Positions 22,286-31,880 of a stretch of 64,000 nucleotides of DNA are shown here, piece by piece. Under the pieces are notes generated by a model. The model did no database searches and was not told where the DNA came from. It worked only from the letters and a program-made list of their open reading frames with translations. Every line of letters starts with the position of its first letter. Within the stretch, counting starts at the first letter, position 1. Both the position numbers and the translations under genes were made by a program. Origin of the DNA: Brachynemurus nebulosus (lineage: Eukaryota; Arthropoda; Insecta; Neuroptera; Myrmeleontidae); NCBI GenBank assembly GCA_035578155.1, contig JAPWDM010000001.1, positions 160,553,498 through 160,617,497 on the forward strand, written 5' to 3'.

Positions 22286-23579
22286 GACCTCGCCAAGCTA
22301 GCGCCGCCATTTTCTTTCTTCAGACAAAAAATGATGTGTCGCATTGTAGTAGACGTGTGCTAGCATAGGCCATAAATAAAAAAAAAACGAAGTTACAAAA
22401 CATGCGATTTTAATCGCCAGAAACTTTTTTTTTCTTAAAGCTAACCCCACCATTTTCGTTTTCCTTTAAAGCAAACAAAAATTCGAAATATTTTTTAAAT
22501 AAGAATTTTTTAAATACTTATTACTTACGCGAATAAAAATAAGGTCCAAGACTGTTATATTGTCTTACCTTGACTATAGTGCTTGTGTGGAGTTAACAAT
22601 AAAAGGCTCAACGAATTAAGTATGCTTGGATATAATTTTAGTTTAGATACTTAGAATACATGTTTTTCTAAATTATATATAAAAATGATTACATAGATAG
22701 GCTCAAACATCAAAAAGTCGGTTAAAACCCAAGCCAGAACCATTACAGATTTTTATTATTTATTTGGATTCGTATTAAAAATGCCATGCTGGATGTAAGT
22801 TATAGGTACCTAGTTGCTTTTTTGACCAGTGTGACTGTACTAAGCTCCGCGTTTCTGAAGGCCTCGCACTACTGACTGATTATGAAAAATTTAAAAATAA
22901 ATGTAATCTTTGCAAGATGAAATTGAATATATTAACTTAATTAATGAAATAAAAATTTGTCATCGACTATTGCATCTTAGCGTCATAAATCATAATATTG
23001 CAAATATGTATTACAATATTTACTTAAAAATTTGAATCGTCCATAAAAATTATTACTAAATGTGCTAAAAATTATAATAATTCAAATATCTTGCTCAAAA
23101 ATGTATCTTAAAGACAGCGAAAAATTTTTTTCATTTATATGAATGATTAAACAAAAACTGTCTGCAATAATTTTCTGAAACAGTGTAACTAATTAAGTTT
23201 AGTAGCCTCTAGAGATTATTTTTACCTTAACCTCCTTCTCCGTCATTACAAGGTATAATTTTCGTTCATTGAACTCAAATTGAATAAAAAAAAATAAACT
23301 ATTGTTTTTTATTTAACATATTATATAATTATATACATACTTATAAAAAAATTTAAACTGTCACTTTTCTTAGAAGAAAGACAATAACGAATACTAAAAC
23401 AACCTTTTAATTTCATGACTCTCGTAGAAAAATATATTGTTCTACTATTTCTGGGTTAATCACATACAATTACTATGCAATCCAATGACGTAGACAGGTC
23501 CCCAGTAGTTGCAACTAGTGCAGCAATCGTTTTTATATATTTTAATATATTTCTTAATGTGTTTTTCTTTCCTTTCCAG
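22286..23579. other. Unassigned stretch upstream of the first visible exon of gene A
   Basis: It is presumably intron 1 of gene A, because the exon at 23580 begins with a splice acceptor (TTTCCTTTCCAG). No signal-peptide exon ending in a phase-1 donor was found here. Confidence 0.4.
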
Positions 23580-23807
23580 TTTATGGACAAAAAGGTAAAG
23601 CAATTGATCAAGAAGACCCATGTAAATCCAAAGCACGTGTAGTTCCTGATGCACAGTATTGTGATAGATATTGGGAATGTGTGAATGGACAACCAGAACT
23701 ATTCGATTGTCCGAATGGTCTTGTATTCGCTGGCAAACATCGTGGTGTAACCGATGGCTGTGATTATCCTTGGCGTTCAAATTATTGCGAAAATAAGCAA
23801 CAAGCTA
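23580..23807 (+). CDS. Gene A exon with chitin-binding domain 1
   Basis: The acceptor TTTCCTTTCCAG precedes 23580 and the donor GTAAGT follows 23807. The first two bases complete a codon begun in the unseen upstream exon. The exon encodes 75 residues with cysteines at exon positions 14, 27, 33, 43, 60 and 69. Confidence 0.92.
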
Positions 23808-26586
23808 GTAAGTAACGATTTTTCTTAACTATCTTAATCAAAAAGAAATCATAAGGCATTATTCAGTATCAGCATGGGCGCCCATACCTATGGGCAGGGG
23901 GGGCCATGGCCCCCCCCTAGCTAGCCAGGATTAGAAGAAAATTCGAAAAAAGGAGTTCGAAGAGAGCAAAACGACGTCGTTAATGGTATTTTTTGTGGGT
24001 TATATATAGTATAGCCCTCGCAATTTGTGGGGGGGGGGGGGAAATCGAAAAAAAAATGTGCCGAAATTTTCTCCGGAAGTTCACTTTTCACCCTTCGCCC
24101 CCCCCTGGAATCCATCATATGGGCGCCCATGAGTATCAGTACAGCTGACGAAATATATTGACAAAAAGTCTGCTACTGGACTTTGTGGTGGAACTGAGGT
24201 AGACTCGTCTTAACTCGACAATTCCCAGAGTTATTTGGAGGTGACAGATGTTTTCAATTTTTTTCAACGATAAGATAATTAAATCTTTACGTTCTGTTAC
24301 CACCATTAGAAGGCTAATAGATGAGTTTATATTTCTTTCTTATGACAACTCTATACCATGGGCGTACCCAGCGAAGGGCAGAGGGGGGCAGCTGCCCCCC
24401 CTAGAAGCAAACAAAAATTAAATGGTTATAAAGTGATAAAACGAAACAAAATTATATATGCTCATATATAATTTTTTTTTATTGGGGTTACCACACTGCC
24501 TTTTCCGTACTAAAATGGTACAACTAGGGATAGGAAAAACCTACCAGTTATAACCTAAAGCCGGCTTTTCTGTTTCGGCTCACCGGTTTATTCCGGTTAT
24601 TTTCTTGACTCTTTTTTTAATCAATAACCAGAGAATAAAATCGGGCAAATATTTTTTGAAATAAAATAAATTTGTCTGATATTTTGTTTAAAAAAATTAT
24701 ATTAATTTCTTTAAAATTCTAATACATTTAGCTAGTTATGGTTATTACGGTACGAAAATTATCATCCTTTAAAAATAAATATAATTTTAAAATGAAATTT
24801 TTTTTTCTAAAAGTGTTGTTTTTCATTAAAAAAAAAACTGTTATTTAGAGCAATTATAACCGTAAGGTTAAACCGAAATAACCGAAAATCGATTATTTTT
24901 GAAAGGCCGCCATCCCTAGTTACAACCTAACTTAACATTTGCCCCCCTCTAGGTTTAATCTTGGGTACGCCCATGCTCTATACTATAAGTTAAACAAACA
25001 AATTAATACAATTTACAATTAAAAATGTCTGTCACCTACAGGTGACACTGGGAATTGCCGAGTTAAGCTCGTCCAACATAAGAATCAATATTACGTGTGG
25101 AGCGAACTCTATACGACTGTAAAAACAGCCGGAGAAAAATAAATATATGCAAATTTATTGTAATCAAATAAAATTGAATTGACCGCTCTGTGTCCCTTTT
25201 TACAGCTCGCTTGATGCATGCTTTATATGAAATTGTTGACGTGGTACAGCGTTCCGCCATCTTGTTAAAATATTATTAACCCTTGAGGAAGTTTACTGCA
25301 TAGACGCGCGGACTGTATAGTGTTAGTTATATGCAAATCATATTGTGGTTTAATCCTTTTCCCTAGATTTTTGCTTTTCTAAAAAGACTTCCACACTCAG
25401 TGTGTCAAAGGGCCTTCAAACTTACAATTAGTGTGTCCAGGGCCTCGTTAAGGTTAGTGTGCCCAGAGGCCTCCAAACCCAATATGTCCAGAGACGCCTA
25501 TACTTAATGTTGTCCGGGGCCTCTAATTAGCTTAAGACGATCTTGAATATAATATTGAGTTTTATCCTTTATTAAACTTTAATAAAAACTAACCTTCTAC
25601 ACTTTTTAATACGTTTCGCTAAACTCGTCAGAGAAATTTATCATCAAATATTTCTACAGCACTACATGTGACATCAGCCTTATTTTACTATTATTACTTT
25701 ATTTCATTAAAGTACATCGTTTTAAGTATGCCGTATGTATGCTTACTATTCAATGATCCAGTCTAAATGAAAGGAGTTTTTACTGTCACTATCGTTTTTA
25801 AAACTAAACCACTTTTTTATAGTTATTTCAATAAAACTTGTATTTTAGAATAACAAGACAACCAACCCCACATTCTTATCTTACTTCTAAGCCACCGGCA
25901 ATTATATAAATTTTTAATACTGTGCACCGTTGTCTAACATTTTAAATTTTTAGTTCGTAAAATTACAATTTAAAATTTTGTGAATTTTAGATCCCCCAAT
26001 TGGAACCGAACACTGCGATTGGTTGTATGGAATATTTGGGCACGAAACATCATGTACAAGATACTGGACATGTTGGAACGGCACAGCTACCGAACAATTA
26101 TGTATCGGTGGTTTACTTTACAACGAACGATCTCACTCTTGTGACTGGCCCGAAAATGTTGATGGTTGTCAAAAGCATCGTAAGTACTTTCGAAAGCAGA
26201 ATAGCACTACATTCGAATAAAATAAACTTATAAATAAAACTGTATTTTATTTTTTAGCTTTATGTAATGATGATCCTAATGGCAATGTTCCTTTGGGAAA
26301 ATCCTGTAACAGATATTGGCAATGTCAAGGGGGTTATCCACGTCTTCAGAGATGTCCCGCCATGTTAGTTTTTGATCGACAATCATTAAGATGTGTTGTA
26401 CCACCAACTGCAGACTGTGATATTCCATCGACACCAGCACCATTGGAAGAAATTAAAGACAATAACGAAACACCACAACGAGGGGGCAATAATATTGGAA
26501 ATGGTCAACCTGTATTTAATAACTTGCCACAAGGAGCAATTCCAATACCAGCAAATCCAAAATTTAATAATAGGCAAAGAAATTAG
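23580..26586 (+). CDS. Gene A: obstructor/CPAP3-family cuticle protein (partial, exons 2-4)
   Basis: The exons are 23580-23807, 25991-26179 and 26258-26586 (stop TAG). All junctions are GT-AG and phase 1, giving 247 residues without the missing first exon. Three chitin-binding type-2 (peritrophin-A) domains each have six cysteines. Spacing is C12C5C9C16C8C in domain 1, C12C5C9C12C8C in domain 2 and C13C5C9C12C7C in domain 3, with aromatic residues (RYWEC, RYWTC, RYWQC) before the third cysteine. Family knowledge: secreted obstructor/CPAP3 proteins bind chitin and organise the procuticle. The tail after domain 3 is about 55 residues rich in Asn, Pro and Gln. The signal-peptide exon was not located. 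I cannot decide which obstructor subgroup (C, D or E) it is. It converges with gene B, 5 kb away. Confidence 0.92.
23873..24131. mobile_element. hAT-type MITE, 259 bp (CATGGGCGCCCAT ends)
   Basis: A perfect 8-bp duplication AGTATCAG (23865-23872 and 24132-24139) flanks ends CATGGGCGCCCAT in both orientations. The interior has a run of G and C-rich blocks (GCCCCCCCC). It lies in the gene A intron, is noncoding, and has ends related to those of the 24357-24975 element. Confidence 0.9.
24357..24975. mobile_element. hAT-type MITE, 619 bp (CATGGGCGTACCCA ends)
   Basis: A perfect 8-bp duplication CTCTATAC (24349-24356 and 24976-24983) flanks ends CATGGGCGTACCCA in both orientations. It sits inside 24200-25074 and itself hosts 24525-24918. 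No transposase frame is present. Confidence 0.92.
24525..24918. mobile_element. Innermost hAT-type MITE, 394 bp (TAGGGAT ends)
   Basis: The ends TAGGGAT are flanked by GGTACAAC (24517-24524) and GTTACAAC (24919-24926), one mismatch in eight. Near each end it carries AACCGGTT/AACCGAAA-type motifs. It shares the terminal heptamer with the intact hAT at 44853 but lacks that element's CTGCGA arrays, so cross-mobilisation is doubtful. Confidence 0.85.
25399..25523. repeat. Short tandem array, five units of 25-31 bp
   Basis: Variants of AGTGTGTCCAGGGCCTC start near 25399, 25430, 25456, 25482 and 25507. The units are GC-rich relative to the surrounding intron and diverged from one another. Confidence 0.72.
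25991..26179 (+). CDS. Gene A exon with chitin-binding domain 2
   Basis: The acceptor AATTTTAG precedes the exon and the donor GTAAGT follows 26179. Spliced to the previous exon it reads QANPPIGTEHC. Six cysteines with the motif GIFGHETSC and RYWTCWNG make this the most typical domain of the protein. Confidence 0.93.
26258..26586 (+). CDS. Gene A last exon: domain 3 and C-terminal tail
   Basis: It follows a 78-bp intron (26180-26257, acceptor TTTTTAG). It encodes HPLCNDD across the junction, the third domain, then an Asn/Pro/Gln-rich tail ending at TAG 26584-26586. A possible poly-A signal AATAAA lies far downstream at 28018-28023; none nearer is convincing. Confidence 0.92.
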
Positions 26587-27047
26587 AGTACGGAAATAGT
26601 TTTTAAAGTTGTTGTTATTTTCTACTTAATTATTTCATCTAAAAACTTACTTCTCTTCTTTAACCTTTCTGGCAGATAAACACAAAGAAAGGATTGTAAT
26701 TTTTAAGTTTTAGATTGCTGTTTAATTTATATTTCGTATACTTTGTGTATTTTAAACTTAAACTGTAATCGTAGATTACACCCAAATATGTGTTTGCAAA
26801 ATTATTTGTATATTTTACAAAATTACTTAAGGTAGTTCTATTGGGACATGTAAATATACAACATTGTGAATTAATATTACTAACATCAATTACTAACATC
26901 AGTAATAGAATGATGATATGTATGTTGTTGTTAGTTTTTTATAACAGCCTTGATACCAACAGATGAGCTAATACGTACACCCATACAGTATAGCTTTACA
27001 GGTCTGCAGTGTTGAACAAAATCTTCAAATTGCGTGAAACTTTTGTT
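26587..27047. other. Gene A 3' flank
   Basis: AT-rich and noncoding; it probably includes the 3' UTR. No transposon end or other gene was recognised. Confidence 0.4.
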
Positions 27048-27346
27048 TATACAGGGTATTAATTTAAAAACAAGCCGGTCTTACGTCTTTAGAACTGTAA
27101 TTAAAATTTCTCAAAACCGTTTCTAGAACATGGAGGGGGACCCACATGACCAACATGAGAATCTTTTGCGACCAGGCCCCTAGACTCCAGCGACCCCAAC
27201 TCTTTTTTTTACATTGTAAGTCACCACTTGTGGTACATCACTGGAAAGCTCTTTAAAAATGCTATTCAGTAATACCAAATCAATGTGAATTTATCGATTA
27301 TTATTTTAGGAATTCTGGCTTGTTTTTAAATTGACACCCGATATAT
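27048..27346. mobile_element. MITE-like element, about 300 bp (ACAGGGTRTYAATTT ends)
   Basis: The left TACAGGGTATTAATTTAAAA continues ACAAGCCGG. The reversed right end reads CGGGTGTCAATTTAAAAACA then AGCC. The two share about 25 of 29 bases. TA or TATA borders are possible, but the exact duplication is unclear in this AT context. No coding frame. Confidence 0.65.
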
Positions 27347-29213
27347 GTAACTATGTCACAAAATATTTTTATCAATTTTGTAAGGGTATATACCTAGTTA
27401 CTTTTATGTAACAAAATATAAGCGTACAACTACACATAATTTAATTCAAACCGGATAGCGAATTTTGATATCAATTTTCTCAGTTTCCATACAATAAATA
27501 TTGTTTTCATCAAAACCTGTTACAATCAACACATTCTGAATAATAGATACATAGAATTTGAAAATTTTCCTTAAATAACTATTTCCCCGATAGGACTACG
27601 GTAATTTTCTTAAAAATTCCAATGGAATTTCAAACTTGACGAAAATTTAATTAAAATTATTTAAGTGAATTAATACTTAACACATGTAAATAGTTCCAAC
27701 TCTACAAATAATTTAAATAAAACTAAATTTTACATGAAACAATCACATTTAGAAAATTCCACCATTTTAATTCTGCTATCATAAATTTTAGAATTACTAT
27801 TTTATCATAGCGCAAGAAATACTGTTAGCATCCATATTTCAAGAGAGTACAACCAAAAAATTTTCTACTAAATTCTGTCAATTTTTTAATACTTTAATTA
27901 GCATTATTCTATTTTCTGTGCCAGTATATTCTAAAATTTTCGACTATTGTCCCTTTTATTTGTAAATATTTATATATTTTATTGTATTTTACTATGTAAG
28001 ATTAAAAATATTTTTAAAATAAAAACTTAAATATATTTTTTATTTTGCTTTTTTTTATCATAGGTCACATCAAAAGCTTGTCAAAATAGGTCAAAAGGTC
28101 ACGCAACGAATTATTAATTATTGTCAGCTTTACTTATATCCATTTTATTTAATTTCATTTCTAATATTGCAATTTCCTTAACAAAAAAAAAATAAATAAA
28201 TAAATGAAGATTTTACACCCCGCTTTTCCCAAGCTAGGAAATTTGTATTCAGATTAATTAATAGTTCGAAGCTTTATAAGTGTTTTCTAGGTATGTGTTA
28301 TTCTTATGTCAATTGATATCGAAGTATGTATACCTACTTGAAGATGAGGTACTACTACTGTTTAGTTATAATTATTGTTTAATCAAATATAAAATAATAT
28401 TCCAAAATTAATTAATCCTATCAATTCTAAGTGAAACGAGACATTACAATTAATTAATATTTTTTTCCTTTTTTTGAATCTCCGACCTTACAATCATCAT
28501 GATCAACTAGTAGAATACATTACTTAAAAGCAAATAATTATTATAGACATAATTATAATGGGGTCATTATATTGCACTTATAACTGATAATTTATTATAC
28601 CCACTTAAATAATTATGCTAGTAGAACAAGACTTCAATGAAGGTACAAAATATTCCTGATTCAAAGAAAGCACGAATAATATCCACTTTAGAATTTCTCC
28701 ACACGTTAGAATATACCACAAATGTATATCTTTTATCAAAATTTCTATGACATTACCAAACATTCTACCATTATTTAATCAAAACATCGAGATACTTCAC
28801 CAAATTTATATTATTCTCTGTTTCAAGGTTTTAAATATTTTTAGATATATTTAAGTTTATAATGCCTTAAATATCAATTTTACAATTTCGAAATAACCAA
28901 TTTTATCAAAGTTAAATTAATGTTCTTTACTTCTCTCAATACGAAAAGGCTTAATAAACTTAAAGGAAGTAGTTTCGAATTACATCCAATACAATTAAAT
29001 AATATTTTGACACATTTCTTAAGGTGGTTGGCGGCGTTAGGGATTAAAAGATTACTGAATACTTCTAAAAGTTTATTAATTATTGTCGCAAGTTAAAATT
29101 GATTAATTGTAATATTTTAGTTTACGATATTTCGAATAATTTCGATAAATTCATAATACTTCAGAATTTAATAATCTTATTCTTTAGCAGAGTTCTCGTG
29201 AAACTAGACCAAC
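27347..29213. other. Intergenic stretch between genes A and B
   Basis: About 1.9 kb of AT-rich DNA. AATAAA at 28018-28023 could be a distal poly-A signal for gene A. No exon or inverted repeat was recognised. Confidence 0.4.
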
Positions 29214-30051
29214 AAATTTTGTTATTATTATAACGTTTTTGAAAGCTAATTATGTGATCGACTTGATTCTGGTTTTAGTTTTTAAAGTAAATTCAATTTT
29301 TTTAAAGTTTTTACCTATAAAATGTAAAAAATTTTTTTATTTAAAATATTTTTTATAACACCTAAAAGAGCGACAAATTGCGACAAGCTACCATTTTGTT
29401 AATTTTCGACTTTTGGTATAACTTCCAATAAATATTATGGATGCCTATATTTTATTAATAAATTTTAAAATTTGATTTTGACCTTTACAAGAGCTAGAAT
29501 TTACACCAACTGGACATCTGTTTTCCGAATAGCTACGTTGCAACACGTGTAACAAGTTTCTATGGCATTATTTTTCGATAGAAAATTTTTGTGTATTAAA
29601 TACTAAAAATGGCATATCCAAAATATCACTTCCTAATCTTTAGTTCCTTTAGGTGTTATAAAATATATTTTAAATAGAAAATTTTTTTATATTTTATAGT
29701 ATTATGGGCGCAACCCAAAAAGAACCTTTTTACCTATATCTACATTTATTAATAATATCATATTATCATATTAATAAATATCATATCATAATATCATAAT
29801 ATCATATTAATAAATAGAAGTTTACTCACTCACCCATATAAAAACATAATTACTTCGTTTGGTTGGTATAAAAACTAACTATGTAAATAATACAATTTAT
29901 GTTCCCCTCACCGCAATTTCTGGAGGTCTTTTGTGCTTGCGCCCATAATACAAAGTTCAAAAAAAAATTGAATTTTCTTTAAAAAATAAAACCCGAATCA
30001 AGTCGATCATATAATTAGCTTTCAAAAACGTAATAATATTAACAAAATTTC
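29214..30051. mobile_element. Foldback element, interrupted by a nested MITE
   Basis: The left arm (about 29214-29390) pairs with the right arm (about 29640-30051). Shared blocks are ACGTTTTTGAAAGCTAATTA, GATCGACTTGATTC and TAACACCTAAA. The right arm is split by the 247-bp element at 29702-29948. No coding frame was seen. Confidence 0.75.
29702..29948. mobile_element. Nested TA-flanked MITE, 247 bp
   Basis: The ends TTATGGGCGCAA, inverted at both sides, are bordered by TA (29700-29701 and 29949-29950). The uninterrupted left arm of the surrounding palindrome supplies the empty site and agrees with insertion at one TA. TA duplication suggests a Tc1/mariner-like mover, but the ends alone do not prove it. 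Confidence 0.75.
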
Positions 30052-30062
30052 TTGCTCTAAGG

Positions 30063-31048
30063 TAGTGTTTTTCAACCTGTGAGTCGCGGTCCCCTGGGGG
30101 GTCGCGAAGCCTTTTCAAGAGAGTCGCAGTTACTTTAAAAATAAAACCACACTAGTTCAATATATAATATTTAAGTTAATTAATGGTTACATTAATGTGA
30201 TCCTTTCGTACTTTCACGCGATAAAGTTTCAAAATTGCGGCTTATTTTCAATAACAGTAAATCCGAATTTGAAATAATTTTCGTCATGTAGACACGTTTT
30301 CTTTGGTTTTATTACTCTCATTGGAACTTGAAGTTGACACAGGGCCCGCTCCAGGGAGGGCAACCTGGGCATTTGCCTGGGGCGGCAAATTTTAAGGGCG
30401 GCATTTTTGTTACCTGACGAGAAAAAAGAAAAAAAAAGATCGACGATTGTGTAAAAAAAGAAAAAGAAACGGGATTTGTAAAAGCTGATGAGCAAAAAAG
30501 AAAAAAGGTCGCCACTATTGGACCGGGGCGGGAATTATTCCTTTTTGCCCGGGATGACATAATCACTAGAGCGGGCCTTGGTTGACAGCTGTGTATATGT
30601 TTCCAGAAACTTATCCATTTTCAATAATTACAATGAGTACAAAATTTTGAATATTAGATAATAAGAGACAGTGAGCAACTACTAAACAAACAAGGCAGTT
30701 CAATAAACACTAACGTGAGTTCACAATTCAAAGAATTCAAATGGGTTATACTCGGAAGTATTAAACGGCGACGACTGTCGCGCGTATGCGTGTCACTTTT
30801 TACGACACGTACGCGTTCAGAAGCTACTATAAGTCGCCAACTTCGATGTCGATATAAAAATATGCCTGTTTCAATTCCTTAATTACGTATTTAATCAATA
30901 CCTAACTATGAAAATAATCAATAATGATGAACGGATTCGATATTTATAACATAAAAAAATAAAAGTTAGTACTAGCGGAGAATAGTGGGTAGCGAAATTT
31001 TTTTAAATACTAAGGGGGTAGCGCCATGAAAAAGGTTGAAAAACACTG
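30063..31048. mobile_element. hAT-type element, 986 bp (AGTGTTTTTCAACC ends)
   Basis: Ends TAGTGTTTTTCAACCT and, reversed, CAGTGTTTTTCAACCT are flanked by CTCTAAGG (30055-30062) and CTCTAATG (31049-31056), seven of eight. Next to the left end is GAGTCGCGGTCCCC and GGTCGCGAAGCC, a motif often seen near ends of animal hAT elements. It hosts the 30340-30580 MITE. No transposase frame survives. Confidence 0.85.
30340..30580. mobile_element. Nested hAT-type MITE, 241 bp (CAGGGCCCGCTC family)
   Basis: Ends CAGGGCCCGCTCCAGG and, reversed, CAAGGCCCGCTCTAG are flanked by GTTGACA (30333-30339 and 30581-30587); the eighth base is ambiguous. It shares GGGGCGGCAAATTTTAAGGG with the 10508-10625 copy but has about 120 extra internal bases. 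Two minus-strand frames over it are not genes. Confidence 0.88.
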
Positions 31049-31056
31049 CTCTAATG

Positions 31057-31471
31057 CATCAACCACCAGATTTTTTTTTGAGTTACATGACCGTCAACAC
31101 TCGATTGTTTAATCCATATTATTTGGTTTAAATTACATGAAAATTGTGTCACCATAATGTTACCTATTCACAATTCGACCCTCGACGCATACGTAATTCT
31201 AGAATCTAACATATGGCGTAAACACGAAGCTTTCCTGTAAGTATAAGTAATGTAATACTATAAAGTTTTTGTATTTACTTTTGATATCCACAATTAAAAT
31301 TGTGAGCTTTTATTTTAACTTTTAAGTTTGCCTTGATATTAATTAATGTAGTACATCTCGAATGACTGTCTAACAAGTATTTAATTTCTTTTCTTTTTTG
31401 TAAAAATTATAATTCTTATCAATATAAATAATTATAATACTTAAATAAATGCAAAATTTTTACAAAACAAA
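31057..31471. other. Gene B 3' flank
   Basis: AT-rich and noncoding, with no recognised feature before the poly-A signal of gene B. Confidence 0.4.
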
Positions 31472-31477
31472 TTTATT
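31472..31477 (-). terminator. Probable poly-A signal of gene B
   Basis: AATAAA on the minus strand, about 170 bases beyond the stop codon of gene B. It is a single canonical hexamer in AT-rich DNA, so chance is possible. Confidence 0.5.
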
Positions 31478-31647
31478 TACAAATGTGTACAGAAAATATT
31501 CTATTTTACAAAATTTTTAAATAACATTTAATTAAAATAGTAAATTTTTAGATCGTCAGTTGCGCCAAAAAGAATATTAAAATAGACTGTTGCGTACAAG
31601 AACATATAAAATATTCTTACGAGACAATTCTTTACGATATAAATAAT

Positions 31648-31880
31648 TTAAAGGTGGTTAAAAGAGTGTGCACATTGTGGTGCATTTTCTGGATCTTCAC
31701 ACGATAATGTGTTAGCGTCGAACAATTTTCCTTCGCCACATGTTACTAAACGTGGGAATCCATTGACACATGTGATTAATCGTGAACAATCACCAGGTAC
31801 TGGGAATCGTGGATATGGCCAGAATTTGGCTGCTGGACTATTTGCTGGTACTTTTGTTGGGCATTTGAATCCAACAACAG
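31648..31880 (-). CDS. Gene B exon 4: domain 3 and stop
   Basis: The acceptor (minus strand) TTTTTTAG precedes 31880. It encodes VVGFKCP onward to AHSFNHL and a TAA stop at 31648-31650. The frame continues exactly from exon 3 (codon split G|CT). Confidence 0.94.

Larger units (their letters stand above)
24200..25074. mobile_element. Inverted-repeat element hosting nested MITEs
   Basis: The left end (GACTCGTCTTAACTCG then CAATTCCCAG) and the reversed right end match over about 65 bases, including GGTGACAG. Removing the nested hAT-type MITE leaves about 250 bp. No target duplication was recognised. It is the outermost layer of the stack. Confidence 0.72.
23808..25990 (+). other. Gene A intron with stacked transposons
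   Basis: This 2.2-kb phase-1 intron contains hAT-type MITEs at 23873-24131, 24357-24975 and 24525-24918, inside and beside an inverted-repeat element at 24200-25074. It also has a short tandem array at 25399-25523. Confidence 0.85.

Noticed and set aside
26000..26233. Alternative frame over gene A exon 3
   Set aside because: The other frame carries the six-cysteine domain and matches both splice phases.
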